64,000 nt of DNA from Phoronis australis (GCA_002633005.1 NMRA01000346.1:131165-195164), one strand, 5' to 3'. Shown: positions 24,110-36,900, counted from the first letter of the stretch. The notes: a model not told the origin generated them from the sequence alone. Numbers and translations are program-made.

Positions 24110-26080
24110 AAGAATTGAATTATCATTTTTTTACATCTAAATTGCACAGAAGCAATGTAGGTTATGTTCACACGTATGTCAAATGAACCGGTTAAATAAT
24201 ATGCTCATAGTTGTTTGCAAACTTCACCCTGCAGATGCTTTCTTCATTTCTCTCAGTTTTAAATGTAAGCAACATTTTCAGTCAAAACGGTTGGAAAATT
24301 CAACTTCTGAGACTGGTAAGCAAAAACAGATAGAGGTGGCAATTGCTTGTGCCAAGAAATGTTTCATATGAACGCCAACTTATGTTTGTGGAGTTTTCCA
24401 AAAAAAGACACCTTGGCTGCAATGTATGCTAGTGGACGCCTTTATCATTCAGTTAGCGAGGCGTACTTTCGAAAAAAATCGAGGTGCAGACCAGGATCAA
24501 GTACGCTTTGTTTAGTCTCACCTCCGCCAGCAGAGTTGGGAGGAAGGGGGTGTCTGCATCAACTTAGGCGGATTTGGGGTGGGAGCGAGTGACAAGGACA
24601 TCCACTACGGGCGCGATCAAAGGAGTGCCGTTGCCTCCTTGCAGACGTGTGAATTAATCGAAGTTTGTATCATCAATAAGAGTGTGCTAGAGTCATTCCA
24701 CGAATGCACCTCTTTTGTGAATAAATGTTGATTTCGGCAATTTGCGGTAAAACACCCCTCAAACACTGATCTTGTTCCATACTAATTACAATTGGTTGTT
24801 GTTTCAGACCACGGTCTTATTTGTCACCAACTGTGTTTAATTCAACCTATTCACCTTGTTAAGTTAATCAACCAATTAACCAATCGCCGACGAAGTATGG
24901 CGTCACAGGAATTTCATGTGTTTTGTTGCAACCGAAAAAGAACGAAATGCGATTGCTTTTACAAAAACAAAACTGACTATCGCAGAAGGCCGTTTTTGAC
25001 GTTGAAACATGGCTTCCACCGGCTTTAACGGTAAATTAAAAGAGCAACATACCCAAGCGAAAACAAACCCCAAAACTCTACTGAACTTATTCATGGGTCT
25101 GCCTGTTTCTGTCCAACTTGAATGAAAGCACACATGTGCAAGCAGAGCGCAACTCAACAAAGGTCCGCTATGAATTAATCGTGCTGGTGCGTACACCTAC
25201 AGGTATATGTGTATTTGTTTAATTGTCTTAACACCTGTGACTATCAACACATTATTTCCCGTAACATATAAATGCGTCCCTATTTCAAGAGATGAAAGGG
25301 GACTGAATATAGGTAAAAACAGGTTTATTGAAACTGAAAAAAAAAACAATACACCAATAATAAGAAATACGTGCATGAGGAAAACGCGCATTCTCTGAAA
25401 ACACGGTTAGCAGCATAACTAACGACCATTAAAATAGGCGAAACCGTCTCTACATGTACATGTATGCAATAAACAATACCTCCGTCTGCACTGAGCCAGA
25501 GCAGTTGCCATCTACACCGATAGGCGGTAGCACATACAGGAGACCGGTCTGCTGAAGCAGTTGCTTTCTGTGCCGCGTTCAGACTGTGGAACGTCTAGAA
25601 GACAGCAGAATTAGGACATCTCCATGCGTGCCGATAGGTGGTGGGTAGCCTGCACGCACGTAACATTTAATTTTCTTCGGGAATTTTTTACACCGGCTTT
25701 CTGATTGGCTGGTAGAATTCTCAACAGCTAGGTAGCGTTTTACGCAAACTGACTGATTGGGGAAGTGTAAATGTGGTCTGTTGTACAGATAAATCGATGC
25801 TTAAATTTTATGTTGAAAAAAACGGAAATCCCAGAAATTGTGTTTGCGCCTTTTCGGAGTGCAGTGACTTATGGTTACGTTGCTGTCCTGCGTCTCTCTG
25901 GTTCCCGTCCTGCGTGCCGCTAGGTGGTAGCCTGCACTAAACGCGGGTAGCAGGCCTCGCTCATTTTCCTTGTAGTGCCGCTAGCCAGCCAGCTCGCTGG
26001 TTCCCTGCGTGCTTAGCCCAGCCAGCATGCAGGTATCACGCAGTGGCACGCACTTTAGCATTGGTCGATGTAACCTCGGC
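24110..26080. other. Stretch without a recognisable gene
   Basis: Short open frames only. Near 25515-25950 a word like 'gccgMtaggtggtagcctgcac' occurs more than once in direct orientation, giving a locally repetitive GC-richer patch. A minus-strand frame near 24903-25196 contains a hydrophobic stretch after an internal Met, but I could not connect it in phase to the exon at 23927-24105. Confidence 0.4.
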
Positions 26081-27042
26081 AGTCATTGGTTAGCTTTACA
26101 ACACCGTGAAAAAACGATTTTTAGCCTTGTCATGCAAGTGGCGTCGCAGCAACTATTTCGTTTCTGCAGTGATGTTTAATAACCGCGTGCCTATTGCTTA
26201 TGCATCAAGAGCTCTGACTCCTACAGAAGCTAGGTATGCTTCCATAGATCGGGAATGTCTTGCCATTGTGTACGCTCTTGAAAGATTTCATCAGTTTACT
26301 TTCGCCGGAAGAGTCGTAGTGATATCTGATCACCAGCCATTATATGTGTTGGCGCAGAAGCCATTATGCAAGTCCCATAGGCGATTGCAAGGAATGTTGA
26401 TGCGAGTAAATAATTATGATGCAGATATTCAGTGACAATCTGGTAAACGTATGTTTTTATCCCACGCGCGTTGAATCTGTCGAGGGAAATTCGGCCATGA
26501 AATAAAGTTTTCCGTATTCACCTCCCGCACTACTTTAACAGCGACCTCTGACATGGAAAGTTCAAAAGGTAGGTCAATGTCGATTCGACGTCTTCAGCCG
26601 GTTCGATCATCAAACTTTCCGAATATAGTTTAAAGTAACACAGTTGCAGCAGTGTAACTAACACTCAACATGCAACCAGGCCCTAAACGTAAAATCTAGA
26701 ACAAAGCTGTTAATTATAAGACAATTATGTCTCAGTTTTCGATTGCTGAATAGCATATCGTCTGCAACTCAGGTGCCGATTCATAGGAAATTAAAATATA
26801 AAATGTTGTCGTTTTTAACTAGGAGATGTTACAAGTTCACTGCTTGGTTGCTGTAATCTCTTTTCAAGAACTAAATCGTTACTTTTAAAACTGTTTCTTT
26901 TTCAAGAGAAAACTTGCAACCTAACGCGCAAGTACATACACATAGGATGTGATCCGCCATGTGAACAGTCTGGATGAAGTATTAAAAAAATCTGCCGAAA
27001 AAATGCAAGAAACTTAGGAATTTGAAGCGCATGGGATAAATA

Positions 27043-27152
27043 CAAAACGTACCTCGATTGACCTACATGAAGTAATATCCCACGAGACTTTATTCCGCGG
27101 AATAAAGTCTCGTGGGATATTACTTCATGTACGCCAATCGAGGTACGTTTTG
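27043..27152. repeat. 110-bp near-perfect palindrome
   Basis: Two 55-nt arms meet with no spacer at 27097/27098 (core CCGCGG) and differ at only two paired positions (near 27060-27063 and their partners). It lies inside the DNA separating the RNase H and integrase parts of the Gypsy relic and abuts a TATACA microsatellite. Such a high match implies recent formation or insertion. It would extrude as a cruciform or give a hairpin RNA. Confidence 0.9.
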
Positions 27153-27153
27153 C

Positions 27154-27157
27154 GTAT

Positions 27158-27204
<47 letters not shown>

Positions 27205-27217
27205 TATATATATATCT
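27154..27217. repeat. TATACA/TA microsatellite
   Basis: About eight units of the hexamer TATACA followed by a pure TA run, directly after the 110-bp palindrome. On the minus strand it reads as an M-Y dipeptide repeat, which is not a gene. Confidence 0.95.
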
Positions 27218-27928
27218 GATATGCTGTCAAGAGCGACCACTAAAAAACCCACTGAGGAGGAAGCATTGTCGCACTAGAGGTTAGTTCTGTGACATGGCTT
27301 CCAGTATCTCACAATCGACTTACTGAACTGCAAAACAGCACTAAGTCAGATTTAACTCTTCTGCAACTCACTATTGTCATCAGCAATGGATGGCCTCATA
27401 ACAAACACGGTCGTCCACTGTCGCTTCGACTTTTCATCTCCACTCGTGATGAGTACTCTCTGAGTGATGGATTGAATTTCCGGGGCGAGAGAGTAGTTGC
27501 CCCTTCTTGCATGCGGGCTCAAATGAAGAATCTCCTTCATGAGCCACACCTTGGTGTTGAAAGTACTTTACGTAGATCACGAGAATGCTTATACTGGCCT
27601 GGGATGACTGATGAAATAAAACAGCTCGTTCAACAGTATGATGCTTGCAGAACTTACGACAGGGCACAGCCAAAGGAATCCCTGCCCTGGGAAAAGGTGA
27701 GCATGGATATATTTTCCCTTGATGGTGAGGACTATCACATTCTTGTCGATAACTACTCTAACTTCTCGGAAGTGGATCGCCTCCCTTCATTGTCTGTGTC
27801 TGCCATCCTTAAGAAGATAAATCCACATTTTACTCGTTATGGAATTCCTTCCGTGATCCAGGAAGTCAGTACACCAGCATGGAATTCCGATCTTTCATAC
27901 ACAAGCGGAATTTTACCCATCACATGAG

Positions 27929-28555
27929 TTGGCCAAAACACTCCCAGTCAAGCGAAAATGTCGAGTCAGCGGTAAAGGCAGCCAAGACTTTATTTCGTGT
28001 AAGAGATCTCAGTCGGATCCCTATTTGGCTGTTCTGGAGTCGCGTAATAACCCTCAACAAGGTGTGGGTAGTAGCCCAGCTCAACGATTACTCGGTCGTC
28101 GCACACGATCTCTGGTGCCTGTCACAGCCAGATTGTTAGCTCCACGTCAGTGACGAGGCCTCACACTCGTGCTACAGCGACAGTTACAAAATGGAAGAGA
28201 TGGCCCATTTACAAGCTCAATTTTACTATCAACATGCCAAGGACCTACCTTACCTTCTGGATGGCGAATTCAACCAAGTCAACTTGGCATCAAGGAGAGG
28301 GAGAAAGGATTTGTGACTAAGCGATTTGGTGACAGATCTTATGTAGTACAAAGTTAACCCCTAGTGGATGCTACACACAATAGAGTGCACCTCTGCAAGT
28401 CCTATGGGCCTCCATCCACTGTATCGGGCGATGCTCTGTCTGCCGCACAAACCCGCGTTGATGTAATGTCTAGTGATTCTGCAACACATGTTCTTAGCAG
28501 ACCAGTTCGTGATCGCCGACCACCATCCTACTTAAAGGACTGTGTCGCGGCTTAG
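27929..28555 (+). pseudogene. Ty3/Gypsy pol relic: integrase C-terminal part
   Basis: After a frameshift the same pol continues in pieces. 27929-28153 holds S-P-A-Q-R-L-L-G-R-R-T-R, the conserved block after the catalytic core. 28169-28357 holds an S-Q-L-G-I-K-E-R-E-K-G-F-V-T-K-R stretch matching the integrase C-terminal beta-barrel. 28364-28555 holds the final R-R-P-P-S-Y-L-K-D tail and a stop. At least two frame changes separate the pieces, so no complete product can be made. The ends of pol point to the 3' LTR just downstream. Confidence 0.85.
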
Positions 28556-28683
28556 TGAGCTTTAAGTGTGTGGGCTATTAGATCTTAACTATAGACTTCG
28601 TATATCTAGTTTCAGTTCTGATTTTTTTATAATTTCGGATTTTTCAATATTGCTTAGTTCTATTGCTAGTCAATAGATGGGGT

Positions 28684-28760
28684 TGTTAGAATCGAATTAG
28701 CCTGTTTTGTTCGGCAATAAAAGTGTCACGTCGGCGAACACGTTTATGTTTTATTCGCAC
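28684..28760 (+). repeat. Probable start of the Gypsy 3' LTR
   Basis: About 125 bp after the pol stop, a purine-rich tract (agatgggg) is followed by TGTTAGAATCG, a usual kind of Gypsy LTR start. An AATAAA lies inside (28723-28728). No 5' LTR was found upstream to confirm the boundaries, so the right end is unknown. Confidence 0.35.
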
Positions 28761-29217
28761 TAATTCCAGAAAGTCTTGAAACAAAGACCGATTTTTCTTT
28801 TTCAAGGGCTCATTACCTAAAAGAAAATCTGCTCATTGCTGAGCGAGTGACATTCTAATAAACAACACGAACACTGATAGACCGCAGAGAGACCGAAGTC
28901 TTACAACTTGTAGTCGAACAGCGGCTAAATAACAATGGGGCATAATCAACGCAGAGGCCAAAACCAGTAATACTCTAGTCGGACCATTAATCCAATTCAA
29001 TGTTTGGATATTAAAAAGTTAAATACCGTAGAGCGATGCTTCATCTTCGGTAATAGTTCGGTTAGTAACCTCCCACGATTGAGTGAAGGGCAGACAAAAC
29101 CCGTTTATCGCTGTGGGTATTGCCGGGGGCCTTAGAATTAGGACACGGATTTGCTTTCTCTTGACATGTTGAAAAGTGTTAACCATGTTAAATTGTGTAC
29201 ACATCTTAAGAAGCGAG

Positions 29218-29225
29218 TATAAATA
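29218..29225 (+). promoter_or_regulatory. TATA box, putative promoter of the beta-lactamase-like gene
   Basis: TATAAATA, followed about 250 bp later by an exact consensus donor (AACG/GTAAGT, GT at 29475-29476). Together they suggest a non-coding first exon of roughly 29250-29474. It would join the acceptor at 30436-30437 upstream of the start codon. The layout resembles that of the downstream gene at 59071-63512. Confidence 0.35.
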
Positions 29226-29249
29226 ATATATCCTTGTTCGCACATCTGC

Positions 29250-29474
29250 GTTCCTTCCCAGAACAGAACTTCTGACTTAGACCCCCCTACTGCTCTAGCA
29301 TTAGTCTTAACTTAGACGAGAAGTGAGTTCCGCTATCGCAAAGAACTGAGAGTTTTTTATTCTTCCAGAATATTCTCGGTACATAAATAACAGGCCAGTT
29401 TGTACAGCTTCATCTCAAGCAATGAGGAACTGCAATCGAGTAGTAAGGACAATGTTGACGCTGATTTCATAACG
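29250..29474 (+). other. Putative non-coding first exon of the beta-lactamase-like gene
   Basis: Inferred from the TATA box at 29218 and the strong donor at 29475. The next acceptor of matching quality is TTTTTATTCTCAG (AG at 30436-30437), giving a second exon that starts at 30438 with a 188-nt 5' UTR. It contains short upstream ATGs. Evidence is positional only. Confidence 0.3.
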
Positions 29475-30625
29475 GTAAGTCGGATTTAAATCAAAAACTG
29501 ATTTTTTTGTGATGGAGACGCGCTTAAAGTTGCTTTAAGTCAAAAATGTTTCAACTGCCCAGCTTCCCTTCCATCCATCAGGTGAGTGGATGAATGATGG
29601 TGAACACAGATACACATTCACCCACCTGGCAAAAAGTTGCGTGTTGCACTTTTTATCAAGTGAAATATTGATAATATATCAAAAGCTAAATGCGATTGAA
29701 AAGCTGTAGATAATAAACTCAACCCTCCCGGCAAACCCGTATCTGGGTGATGGAAAATCGGTCAGAAATTCGAAACAGATGCACATTTGCCGTGCGACAC
29801 GATTGTATGAAGCCACGACACCTGTCGACAGTGTTCCAAATTCCAAAAGCTGTCTTCGGCATCTTATCAGGGGTCGATACCTCCCTATCAAAAACACAAG
29901 CTGCGCTACGGATAGCCGACCTAGCTATGCTCTGCATTTATAGCTAGCCATGACATCCTTCGAGCACCCGTGGAAAATTCATAAACTTGATCAAGTGGAT
30001 TATGTTTCCCAAAACGTACAAACAACCTAGCTGATGAGTAAAAGCTCAACTGCGTATTGTCGAAATGAATTTTTATCTACTTATTCCAGAACGTTGTGCT
30101 GTTGCAATGTTCTGATAATGACATTCTGTCGTACATGTAGCACAGAAATCGGATAGTTGTAATTTGAGTTTGTTGTAACAGGTATTTTAATGGACTGGAA
30201 ATTGACAGTCCATGACATCGTAAAGTAATAATGCTATAAAATGACACAATACATCGAACACGTTATAATGGGTTGTCTAAATGCAAGTCTCCTGAATGAC
30301 AGATAAGTAAATATGTTCGGCGAGTTTCGAATTTTTTTAACAATGAGGACGCACGCCAAGTCTGCTTAGCGAACGATAAGGTCTGAACGACGTAGCGCGT
30401 ATATACGGACCACTCACGAGCCTGTTTTTATTCTCAGCTGAAGAATCCTATCAACACTTTATATTGCCGTACGTACTGAAGGAATCGCAGGAAAACTGTT
30501 TGCATTTTAGATTAGGACCACACAAGAGTTGATGAACATACGATATTATCAAATTATGTACAAATCGTGCTCAGACCCTAAGAAATTTTGACGATATTTC
30601 ACTTACTTTTAACTTTGGAGAAAGG

Positions 30626-30954
30626 ATGATGTTCGTTTCGGTGATTTTTCTTCTGGCAAGCATGCGTCAGGTACTATCAGAAGAGACTGTTACTCCTGCT
30701 TTGTTCAGGACGGAAGATTTACGCTCCATTGAAAACTTGATTCAAAGCGTTCTGGCCTGTCGCAGAATACCAGGTCTTGCAGTGTCAGTCGTGCAAGAGG
30801 GAAAAACCCCTTGGATGAATGGGTTTGGAAAAGCGGACATGGAAACGGGTGAAGATGTTACCGTAGATACAAAGTTCGCCATAGCCTCGTTGACCAAAGC
30901 GTTTACTTCGACTCTGCTAGCGATGTTAATGAAGGAACCATTTGAACAGAAAAG
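30626..30954 (+). CDS. Beta-lactamase-like gene, coding exon 1 (signal peptide and SxxK)
   Basis: Residues 1-109 plus two bases. Hydrophobic leader, then R-I-P-G-L-A-V-S-V-V and the nucleophile motif in F-A-I-A-S-L-T-K-A-F. Donor AAAG/GTGAGG at 30955. Confidence 0.9.
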
Positions 30955-33900
30955 GTGAGGTAATGGTGTTTACGTTAAATGTAACGCAAGACAAGACGTT
31001 TAAGCGTTAGAAAGTTTACTTAGACCATAAGACGCGAAAAAGTCGCCAGAACTGTCGCAGCGCTCACAGCGGTTTTATGCGCGCGCAAATGAGTGTTTAC
31101 AATGACTAATGTTGTCCAGAGAACATGCAATGCCGTTGACAATAACATTTTTCAAAACGACCCTCTACTCCAATAAAACGGGCTGCAGACTTACGCAGTT
31201 TTCATTGCCGATGAGTTCTTGACCGTCGTTTGAGGTGAACCAAAAGGTATGACCTTAGACCAAATTATTTTCCGTTTTGGAAGGCCAGTTTGCAATAGCG
31301 AAATCAAAGCGGGTGAAACTGTTCTGTTGTACTCCCGAAAACTTCGGCCAATAAATTGACATCTTTAAGAATTTCACTTTTACCACGAGCGATTGGACAT
31401 AGTAATATTACTTTAGGCTTTATAACACCTAAAATAAGGGTAAAAAATTTCTCATGTATGTGTGTTCAACTATGGGCCGAACATGCCCCTACTAAAGATG
31501 CCGAACAAGCCCCTGCCAGAGTTGCAAGAAATATCGTTCGGCATCCCCCATAGGATTCAAATATATACATGAATGCAGCACGTTGCTCATCCTAAATACA
31601 CGCGGATTTTTTTTGTGAAATCTAAGTCATTTTACGAGAAATAAAAACTGTAATAGATGCGTCAAATTTTTTACCAAGTGAAGAAATTGAACTTGTGCTT
31701 CCTAATCTGACGTGTTCTTTCGGTTCGCTTTTTTAAAGCCACAGCTACGACAACCATTTCTTGACGTTTGACAAGTGGCACCTATGCTATATCATGTTTT
31801 TGCGCAAGGTGTGCCCACTTTCTGAATATACTCTGAGATCGAACTAGCTCGGTTCCTCCTAACATAGATTTTGACATTTCGTCTTGGAATTTATGTCAAA
31901 CGAAGTTTGGTTATGTTATTGGTATCATTGTTGTGCTATGTACCTTTGACTAAATCTTACTAAAAAAGCACGTGACCCAGTTAATGATCGGTTGGTATCA
32001 TATCAAAATCAAATTCTACAGGCCTTTTACTTTCAGAAAATACATATTTTTATTAAGTTAGTTTCGCAAAGATTTGGGTAAATGCACAAATCTGTCGGCA
32101 TGGCCCTTCACGCGGTCGATATCCAAATCGCGTACAGAATGCACACAAGAGTTTTTACGAAGATATACGAAGTGAGAGTCGGTACTGTGAAACGTCAACG
32201 CGAGAATCTGCATTGCATTCGTTCAAACGTGTGCATCGCTCTCGCTTATACGAGTGCGATGCAACCGTTACGTACAATCCACTCGTGAATCCGGAAGTGG
32301 ATTATAGAAATCGCCCAGATTGTAGTACATTTGCGGATTTCTTAGCAACTCCACATGGTTTCGACAAAGTGGGATAAAATTGGCAGCGACCAGGGTATGG
32401 TTTATGTTGGTAGCGACCCTGGCTGACGACTGAAATTGTTGGCGACAGGGCAGTGCGCACAACTTATTTTCGCCCCCCACCCCAGAAAACCTTCCCACTC
32501 TGATGTTGTACATATTCTCGAGCCATTCAAAAGTAGTACCAACTCTTGTCCAAGGGTAATTCAGAAGAAATGATGTCATGCGTGACCACTGAGTTACACG
32601 GAATCTGCCAAACCCGGGTCTCTACCTAACTGTATTTCCATGACATTTTCCGTAATCGACGCATTTCGACAGTACAATGTACTTTCTCATTTGAAAGTTT
32701 CCAGGGTGATTTTTCGATCTAATTTTTGATTTCTTAAGCGCACAGTGATCTTCTATAGTCGAATACGGTTGATCCAAATTACTTCGCCGACCCTTTAGAT
32801 CGCGCGGAATGCGCTTTGCTGTTTATCGTGAATTATCAAATGAGTGATTAAATCCTTTTATTTTCTTGTTTGCGGATACACCAACACCACATCAAGGCCG
32901 TAAATCATTATCACACACTTTATTAAAATATCTACTTGGAAGCTATGTTTCAAATTATTTTATCAAACTGTTCGTCAAAGACTGCCTACGCCAAACAGTC
33001 CACTCACGTAGCTTGCCACGCCCAATTCTCCGATGGACTGTTATGTCATATTATGATTGTAGTACAGATAATTTTCGTGGACACTTAACTAAAAACTATG
33101 GGGATTACTTTAAAAAACATGTAAAACATGGAATACTGAATAATCATAAACACGCGCATCTAATGATGCAGACTATACATATAAAAAACCCTATTAACAA
33201 TAAGAAGTCCACGAAAATAATAAACTAATGTAGATTATAATGCAACTGCCTATTCAGGCAGAGTAGTTAAAATAGTCTACGGTTGCTTTCCAAATAAAAT
33301 GGACAACGTCGAACATTGACAGAGTTTTAACGCACGAATTTGCGACTAAACATCGATTTCAACATTAAAAAAGTCAGATTTTATTCCGCTTAAACGGTCA
33401 GAATGTGCAACGTTTTTGCGGTTTATCAGAATTCTGTTTCTTTATTGTCCACGTTGTCAGGCAAAACAACGAAAGGAATGTCATGGTATCGCATTGGAAT
33501 TTCGAATCAGACTGGGCGCCACAAAACAGCTGCACCTTTGAAACCGAATTGTTCCCAGTACGCAAAACGTGCATTCATTAATATTGCCTGTGGTTCACGT
33601 AATCTAATATGTCCAAGAAAAACTTAGTTTCTTTAATGTGTTGCAGGACACAGCCTCAGGTACAACTAACTGTCTTTTTTCAGTAGTGATCATTCGCGGT
33701 GTATTAGGAAACATTGGTCTTATGTCTTAACCCAAACACGGCTCACGCTGAGAGGACCGCGCTGGATTTCTACCTTCTCAATCAGACACGGATACCCGCA
33801 CATTCCTGCATCAAACCAACATTGTTTGTGTCTTCACGTTGTTAAATTTCAGTAGTAAAAAGAATCGGTCTAAACGAACACGTGACCAATAGAAGTAATG

Positions 33901-36900
33901 TGATTTCTCAAAGGTGTTTTGCTCTTTTGTTTTGCGTATAGGTACAATGAGTTTGCACGTACAGCCAAGAGTTCCTTGTTCATGACCATGTGTTGGACGT
34001 TTTTGCTACATGTTATTCTACTATTCTTAATGCTATAGTGAGTGGCTCTTTCGTTTCCCTTCCAACAATGTTCCGGTCAAAAAAACAAATATCATACATC
34101 TGATTTTCAGCGATTTGCAATGAAATCAGCTCCTGCATGTATTGCATGCAACAGTCATCCTAAAATGCGTTTTACGTCCGCAAACTTGATAAAGTCCTAT
34201 TCTCTAGTGCTCAATATACCAAGCACCACGATGCAGTAATTTTGCACTGAATTGCGATTAACGTACTCAACACTTTGCCAGCAACATGCGGTGTCTTGTC
34301 TTCTTTTCAGACCGATCTTCCAAGTCGCTTTCTAAAATTAACTCACAGAACGTTAATTTTACAACATATTCATTATGCCATCTGCGTCTCGGCGCTTAAC
34401 AAGTGTCGCAAAATAAACGGAACACAGAAAAGCGCACTCCGACAACTCAATATGCCACAGCAAAGTTAATGCTCGCACTAAGCACATATGCAAGGCATTT
34501 CAACCTTTTGTTGCCGGAGAAAATACAACACTCTGTCTGATTAATATTGTACACAAAATTACCAGCGAGATCTCGCCACTTTACTTCAACCATAACTTCC
34601 AATGTTTTTAACATTTAATTGACTTTAGTTACCACATTTGGGACCCAAAAGTAATACGGCTATGACAAAAAACAGTCCAAGAATTTTTATTCCAAAATTA
34701 GTCAACAGCAACAAATAAATGCCCTTAATTCGTTCTAGAAAAAGCAAAATCAAGAGTATTTCAGGGAGTCTCTGACTACATAAAAAGTTCACGATATTAT
34801 GTTACTGTATAACATTTTATGCACAACACCAAATTGCTGTAGCTCTCCTAAAAACAATCATTTCCTGATCACTTAATGTCTTTGTCATTTCACAAGGACT
34901 TCAACAAAACCCGATTCCTAACAGATGAATGAATTGTTTTCAATTCCGCTTAAATGGTTTCAATTCATTCTTGGTAGTCAGTTTGTGCACTTTGACTCTA
35001 CGATGCTCTAATCACTATATTTTTGTAATAAGGCCTATCTGTTTTTTGTTATTCTTTGTTTCTATTGTTGAGTTTTAGTAGTAATGTTTTATGTAACTTG
35101 TCTCAAGAATGGTTTTCATAAACGCAATAGGATTCTACAATGCCTACTTCTCTGCATTTTTGCAGCATTAGTTTTTTGTTTTATTTTTCTTCTCTTTCTA
35201 GTTTTAGAAATACTGCTCAAAGGTAGATTTCACACGACTTATTCATATACACTGAGGAGATCAGGGATGGGATGTCCACTACTGAGTCTGATAGGATATT
35301 TCTGGGTGTAACCGTGGTCCCTATAGTTCAGTGGTTAGAGTGTCTGCACGGTTAGCAGAAGGTCCTGGCTTCGAGTCCCTGTTGGGGGCAGAAATCGTGT
35401 CAGATTTATTAGGTCAATTGATGTGGCCAACGGATGGCGTGCTGACCAGACTTAAAATGTTTGCAACATGTGCTCTACTTGTTCTGTGAATGATCAAAGC
35501 CTCAGTGAATACACTTTTTAACCTTATATGCGAAGGCAACCCTTTTCATGTCATTTTTAGCAAAAATAAGGTTTTCTGATTATCCCAGACATATTTTTCA
35601 CTTAATTGCAGCTTTTCGTAATTCAATTAATTACTCGTCCTCTACTGCGGAAGTGACGTTTTGGGAGGCAAGAATTTCACGCCAATTTGGTTCTGCGTTG
35701 AGTTTACTGTGAGGATCTGTACTACTTTTGTTTTCGTGTTATTTTACTAAAATTGTCGTCACCACTTTCCATTTTTGACGAATATTTTACGACAAACTAG
35801 GTTGTTAGAAAACTCAATTACGTTGGATTTAGGAATTGTTTAGTTTGTAGTAACCTGAAAATGGCTGGAGTCGGTGACCCATATCACGTGAGTGACGGAG
35901 TCCGAGACATTGTTCATAGCAGTGGTTACGAGGAATTTTTTCACAGACTGTCAGTGGGTGGGTATATGTTTGAACCCGAGTATGATGAGGCAGAGTACGC
36001 ACAGGCACAGGGAGCTGTTAAGAGGAATGAGGCAGAGACTGAGGACAGACACGGCGAGTCACCGCTAGTTTCTGAAATTGCACGCTCTGGGGTACGTTCG
36101 GAGGCACTGGTGACAGTAGACGAAATTCCTACAGTCACTGTGGTGGCCACAGGTCACGAGGCTTCTCGCTTCAAAAACGCACTTCTCAGGGGTGGCGACG
36201 GGGCACTGCAGGGAATCGACAGCCACGTTATGGCATTCGTCTTCAGGCGTTGTTTCGCAGGGACCTTCATCAATTCAGCGTACATATCTCTCTCGTAATG
36301 TGACGGCAGAAAATGCTTGCCACACACTCGGTAATCCTCTACTGCTTTGTACGTTGCCTGAACGGGTAACGCTGAGTTCTTCACACGAACGAGACAAGTA
36401 CGGCAAAGTGTGTCATCCTTAGGAAAGCGATGCTAAGGTACTTCCAAGGCGCGCGTGAGACGATAATGAGTTCATCCCGATATGCAGCAGCAGTGTGGCA
36501 TGTTGGCTGACTCGTAAACAAAAGCAAACGACAATCGAACTTATCACAACCGAGGTAGAATAATGGCTGACTCGACAGCTCTCACTGACTATATAATAAG
36601 AAATTAGCGCGAAATTCTTGCTTCCCAAAACGTCACTTCCAGAGTAGAGGACGAGTTATTAATTAAATTACGAAAAATTGTAATTAAATGAAAAAATATG
36701 TTTGGGATAATCAACGAACCTTACTTTTGCTAAAAATGACATGAGAAAAAGTTGCCTTCGCCTTTAACGCAATGGCTGGGCAAGAATAATCTAGAAATGT
36801 TGCAAACTGGTTTCGCTGAGATAATATCCTGGTATTTGTTGGGAATTCGAATTTTCACATTTTAATACATGTAGTTGGTAATCGACATTTGACAAAGGTT

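Larger units (their letters stand above)
26106..27927 (+). pseudogene. Ty3/Gypsy pol relic: RNase H and integrase, interrupted
   Basis: 26106-26435 encodes the end of reverse transcriptase and the RNase H region; the words IAYASRALTPTE, R-E-C-L-A-I-V-Y-A-L-E-R-F and S-D-H-Q-P-L are diagnostic. The frame stops at 26435. Family sequence resumes at 27289, after about 850 bp of foreign DNA, with the integrase zinc-binding region (HLG...LYWPGM...) and the start of the catalytic core (W-E-K-V-S-M-D). Damage is clear: the first Cys of the C-x2-C pair is Tyr, the stretch that should hold the second catalytic Asp is scrambled, and frames shift near 27870-27930. This is a dead relic of a mag/K02A2.6-like element. 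Confidence 0.9.
35528..36763 (-). mobile_element. Kolobok-type DNA transposon, deletion derivative, copy 1 (1236 bp)
   Basis: Terminal inverted repeats of about 150 bp start with the GCGAAGGCAACC end and include 'tgacgtcttcc'-like blocks shared with copy 2 (50492-52184). A TTAA target site is intact on the right (36764-36767) and altered to TTAT on the left (35524-35527). Relative to copy 2 it is inserted in reverse: the THAP gene start is on the minus strand and the P2X7-like gene start on plus. The middle is deleted, joining the two genes near 36057. It sits in intron 1 of the beta-lactamase-like gene. Confidence 0.85.

Noticed and set aside
26902-27252. 116-codon minus-strand frame with an M-Y repeat
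   Set aside because: Produced by the TATACA microsatellite and the palindrome.
29679-29947. Overlapping open frames on both strands inside the inferred 5' intron of the beta-lactamase-like gene
   Set aside because: Three frames are open at once with no motif; it looks like a locally stop-poor stretch, perhaps an old repeat.
32866-33228. 120-codon plus-strand frame in intron 1
   Set aside because: His/Lys/Asn-rich, AT-driven composition, no splice signals or family words.
35317-35390. Functional tRNA-Thr gene
   Set aside because: Position 33 is not T, the T stem does not close and the B box has an insertion; called a SINE head instead.
35941-36150. 69-codon minus-strand frame in Kolobok copy 1 as a separate gene
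   Set aside because: It is the end of the THAP gene fragment fused by deletion to antisense of the P2X7-like gene.
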